Source: Hydrogenophaga sp. SL48
GTDB taxonomy: Bacteria; Pseudomonadota; Gammaproteobacteria; Burkholderiales; Burkholderiaceae_C
Assembly: GCF_021729865.1 (NCBI RefSeq)
Contig: NZ_CP063400.1
Location: 558,001 to 622,000 of the forward strand
DNA length: 64,000 bases
Direction: 5' to 3'
Of this stretch, positions 62,799 through 64,000 are shown one piece after another. Position numbers and translations under genes: made by a program. The notes under the pieces are model-generated. The model was not told the DNA's origin and ran no database searches. It was given only the letters and a program-made list of their open reading frames with translations. How positions within the stretch are numbered: position 1 is the first letter of the stretch; each line of letters opens with the position of its first letter.

Positions 62799-63903
62799 TT
62801 ACACGCCTTGCTTCAGCGAGGCTTCGATGAAGGCGTCGAGGTCGCCGTCCAGCACCTTCTGCGTGGCCGAGATCTCGACGTTGGTGCGCAGGTCCTTGAT
62901 GCGGCTGTTGTCCAGCACGTAGCTGCGGATCTGATGACCCCAACCCACATCGGTCTTGGTGTCTTCGAGCTTCTGCTGCTCTTCCTGCTGCTTGCGCAGC
63001 TCGTGGTCGTACAGGCGCGAACGCAGTCGTTTCCACGCCACGTCGCGGTTGCTGTGCTGGCTGCGACCGTCCTGGCACTGCACCACGATGCCGGTGGGGA
63101 TGTGCGTCAGGCGCACGGCCGAGTCGGTCTTGTTGATGTGCTGGCCACCCGCGCCCGATGCGCGGAAGGTGTCGGTGCGCACGTCGGCCGGGTTGATGTT
63201 GATCTCGATCGAGTCGTCGATTTCGGGGTACACGAACACCGACGCAAACGAGGTGTGGCGCCCACCCGAGCTGTCGAACGGGCTCTTGCGCACCAGGCGG
63301 TGCACGCCGGTTTCGGTGCGCAACAGACCAAAGGCGTAGTCGCCCTCGATCTTGATCGTGGCGCCCTTGATGCCGGCGGTGTCGCCCGCGGTCTCGTCTT
63401 CGATCGTGGTCGTGAAGCCCTTGCGCTCGCAGTACTTCAGGTACTGGCGCAGCAGCATGCTGGCCCAGTCGCAGGCCTCGGTGCCGCCGGCGCCGGCCTG
63501 GATGTCCAGGAAGCAGTTCAGCGGATCGGCCGGGTTGTTGAACATGCGGCGGAATTCGAGCTTCTCCACCTCGACCGCGACCTTGGCGGCCTCGCCTTCG
63601 ATGGTGATCAGCCCGGCGTCGTCGCCGTCTTCGCTCGACATCTCGAACAGTTCGCTGTTGTCCGAAAGCTCACCGGTGAGGCGGTCGAGCACCAGCACCA
63701 CGTCTTCGAGCGATTTCTTTTCTCGCCCCAGGTCCTGGGCGCGCTTGGGGTCGTTCCAGACCGTCGGGTCTTCCAGCGCGGACTCGACTTCCTTCAGTTT
63801 CGATGCTTTGGCATCGTAGTCAAAGATACCTCCGTAACTCGACCACGCGGGTGGTCAGGTCGGCGAGTTGGCTACGGATGGTGTTGACGCGTTCTGCTTC
63901 CAT
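62799..63903 (-). CDS. prfB: Peptide chain release factor 2, programmed +1 frameshift
   Basis: RF2, recognises UGA and UAA. Translation starts at ATG 63903 ([20 protein letters not shown]), runs 27 codons to an in-frame TGA at 63822-63820, shifts +1 at CTT-T-GAC (skipping base 63822), and continues to the stop at 62801-62799. The sum is about 367 residues, as for E. coli RF2. Signature motifs: SPF anticodon in [20 protein letters not shown] and GGQ catalytic loop in [23 protein letters not shown]-pepN-fbp follow on the same strand. Confidence 0.96.
63819..63834 (-). promoter_or_regulatory. prfB programmed frameshift site
   Basis: On the minus strand CGGAGG-TAT-CTT-TGA-C: a Shine-Dalgarno-like CGGAGG three bases before the slippery CTT, with TGA as the in-frame stop. 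When RF2 is scarce, ribosomes slip +1 and make full-length RF2; this is the well-known autoregulatory circuit, here with a standard arrangement. Confidence 0.93.
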
Positions 63904-64000
63904 GATGGGACCTTGATTCGATTTGGGGGGAGGGCACGCCCTTGGACACCGTGGTGGCCATGGGTGGGTAAACCGCGATTTTCTCACGCGAACGGTGAGA

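Overview
The window is a high-GC beta-proteobacterial chromosome segment, most like Comamonadaceae (Hydrogenophaga and relatives). This rests on a Bug-type solute-binding protein, the aerobic kynurenine genes kynB-kynU-kynA, a 967-residue AcnA, DUF3579 and DUF3309 proteins, and the many short intergenic repeats typical of that family. The genus is an inference. I see no prophage, insertion sequence, CRISPR array or rRNA.

Bases 1-12423 are an accessory island: eleven same-strand genes, most overlapping by ATGA or separated by 2-50 bases. It holds the C-terminal part of a probable papain-like cysteine protease, four paralogous proteins of a family I do not recognise, an 82-residue beta protein, a protein joining a related beta domain to a helix-hairpin-helix-like segment, a subtilisin (S8) with a full catalytic set and no signal peptide, a large helical protein, a protein resembling ABBA-fold (DMATS/CymD-type) prenyltransferases, and another unknown. 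This is the best candidate for an undescribed system. It looks like an intracellular, protease-centred apparatus, but its function cannot be read from the sequence.

Bases 12551-24631 hold small envelope and regulatory genes (a BLIP/SmpA-like lipoprotein, an XRE regulator overlapping a DUF4213/DUF364 gene, a four-helix membrane protein, a collagen-like lipoprotein, DUF3309), trhP, acnA, a membrane-anchored trypsin-like protease and a MoxR-DUF58-VWA module. Bases 24851-31359 hold an FAD monooxygenase, a Bug protein, a YcaQ-type DNA glycosylase and kynA-kynU-kynB for tryptophan breakdown to anthranilate. Bases 31463-35938 run leftward with an RlmI-like methyltransferase, a YkgJ protein, an unknown, a GNAT enzyme, argF and argD.

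Bases 36214-51929 are mainly housekeeping: DUF3579, AIM24-like, rpsT, murJ, SirB1-like, an NAD(P)-binding protein, an isochorismatase/PfpI/GlxA cassette, a Crp/Fnr regulator, purM, then the run PerM-like transporter - hda - HAD phosphatase - pcnB - folK, followed by pdxH and a ChaC-like gene. Bases 52031-63903 hold an OmpA-domain protein, gloA, a PaaI-type thioesterase divergent from a MarR-MFS pair, small conserved genes, a thioredoxin-fold lipoprotein, a split YeeE/YedE pair, tRNA-Thr(CGT), fbp, pepN, a HAD hydrolase and prfB with its programmed +1 frameshift.

Two repeat types are scattered through the window: a roughly 80-100 bp palindromic element in at least six intergenic spaces (plus a core copy inside the DUF58 gene), and one roughly 110 bp MITE-like element with terminal inverted repeats. 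No gene-free stretch exceeds about 300 bases.
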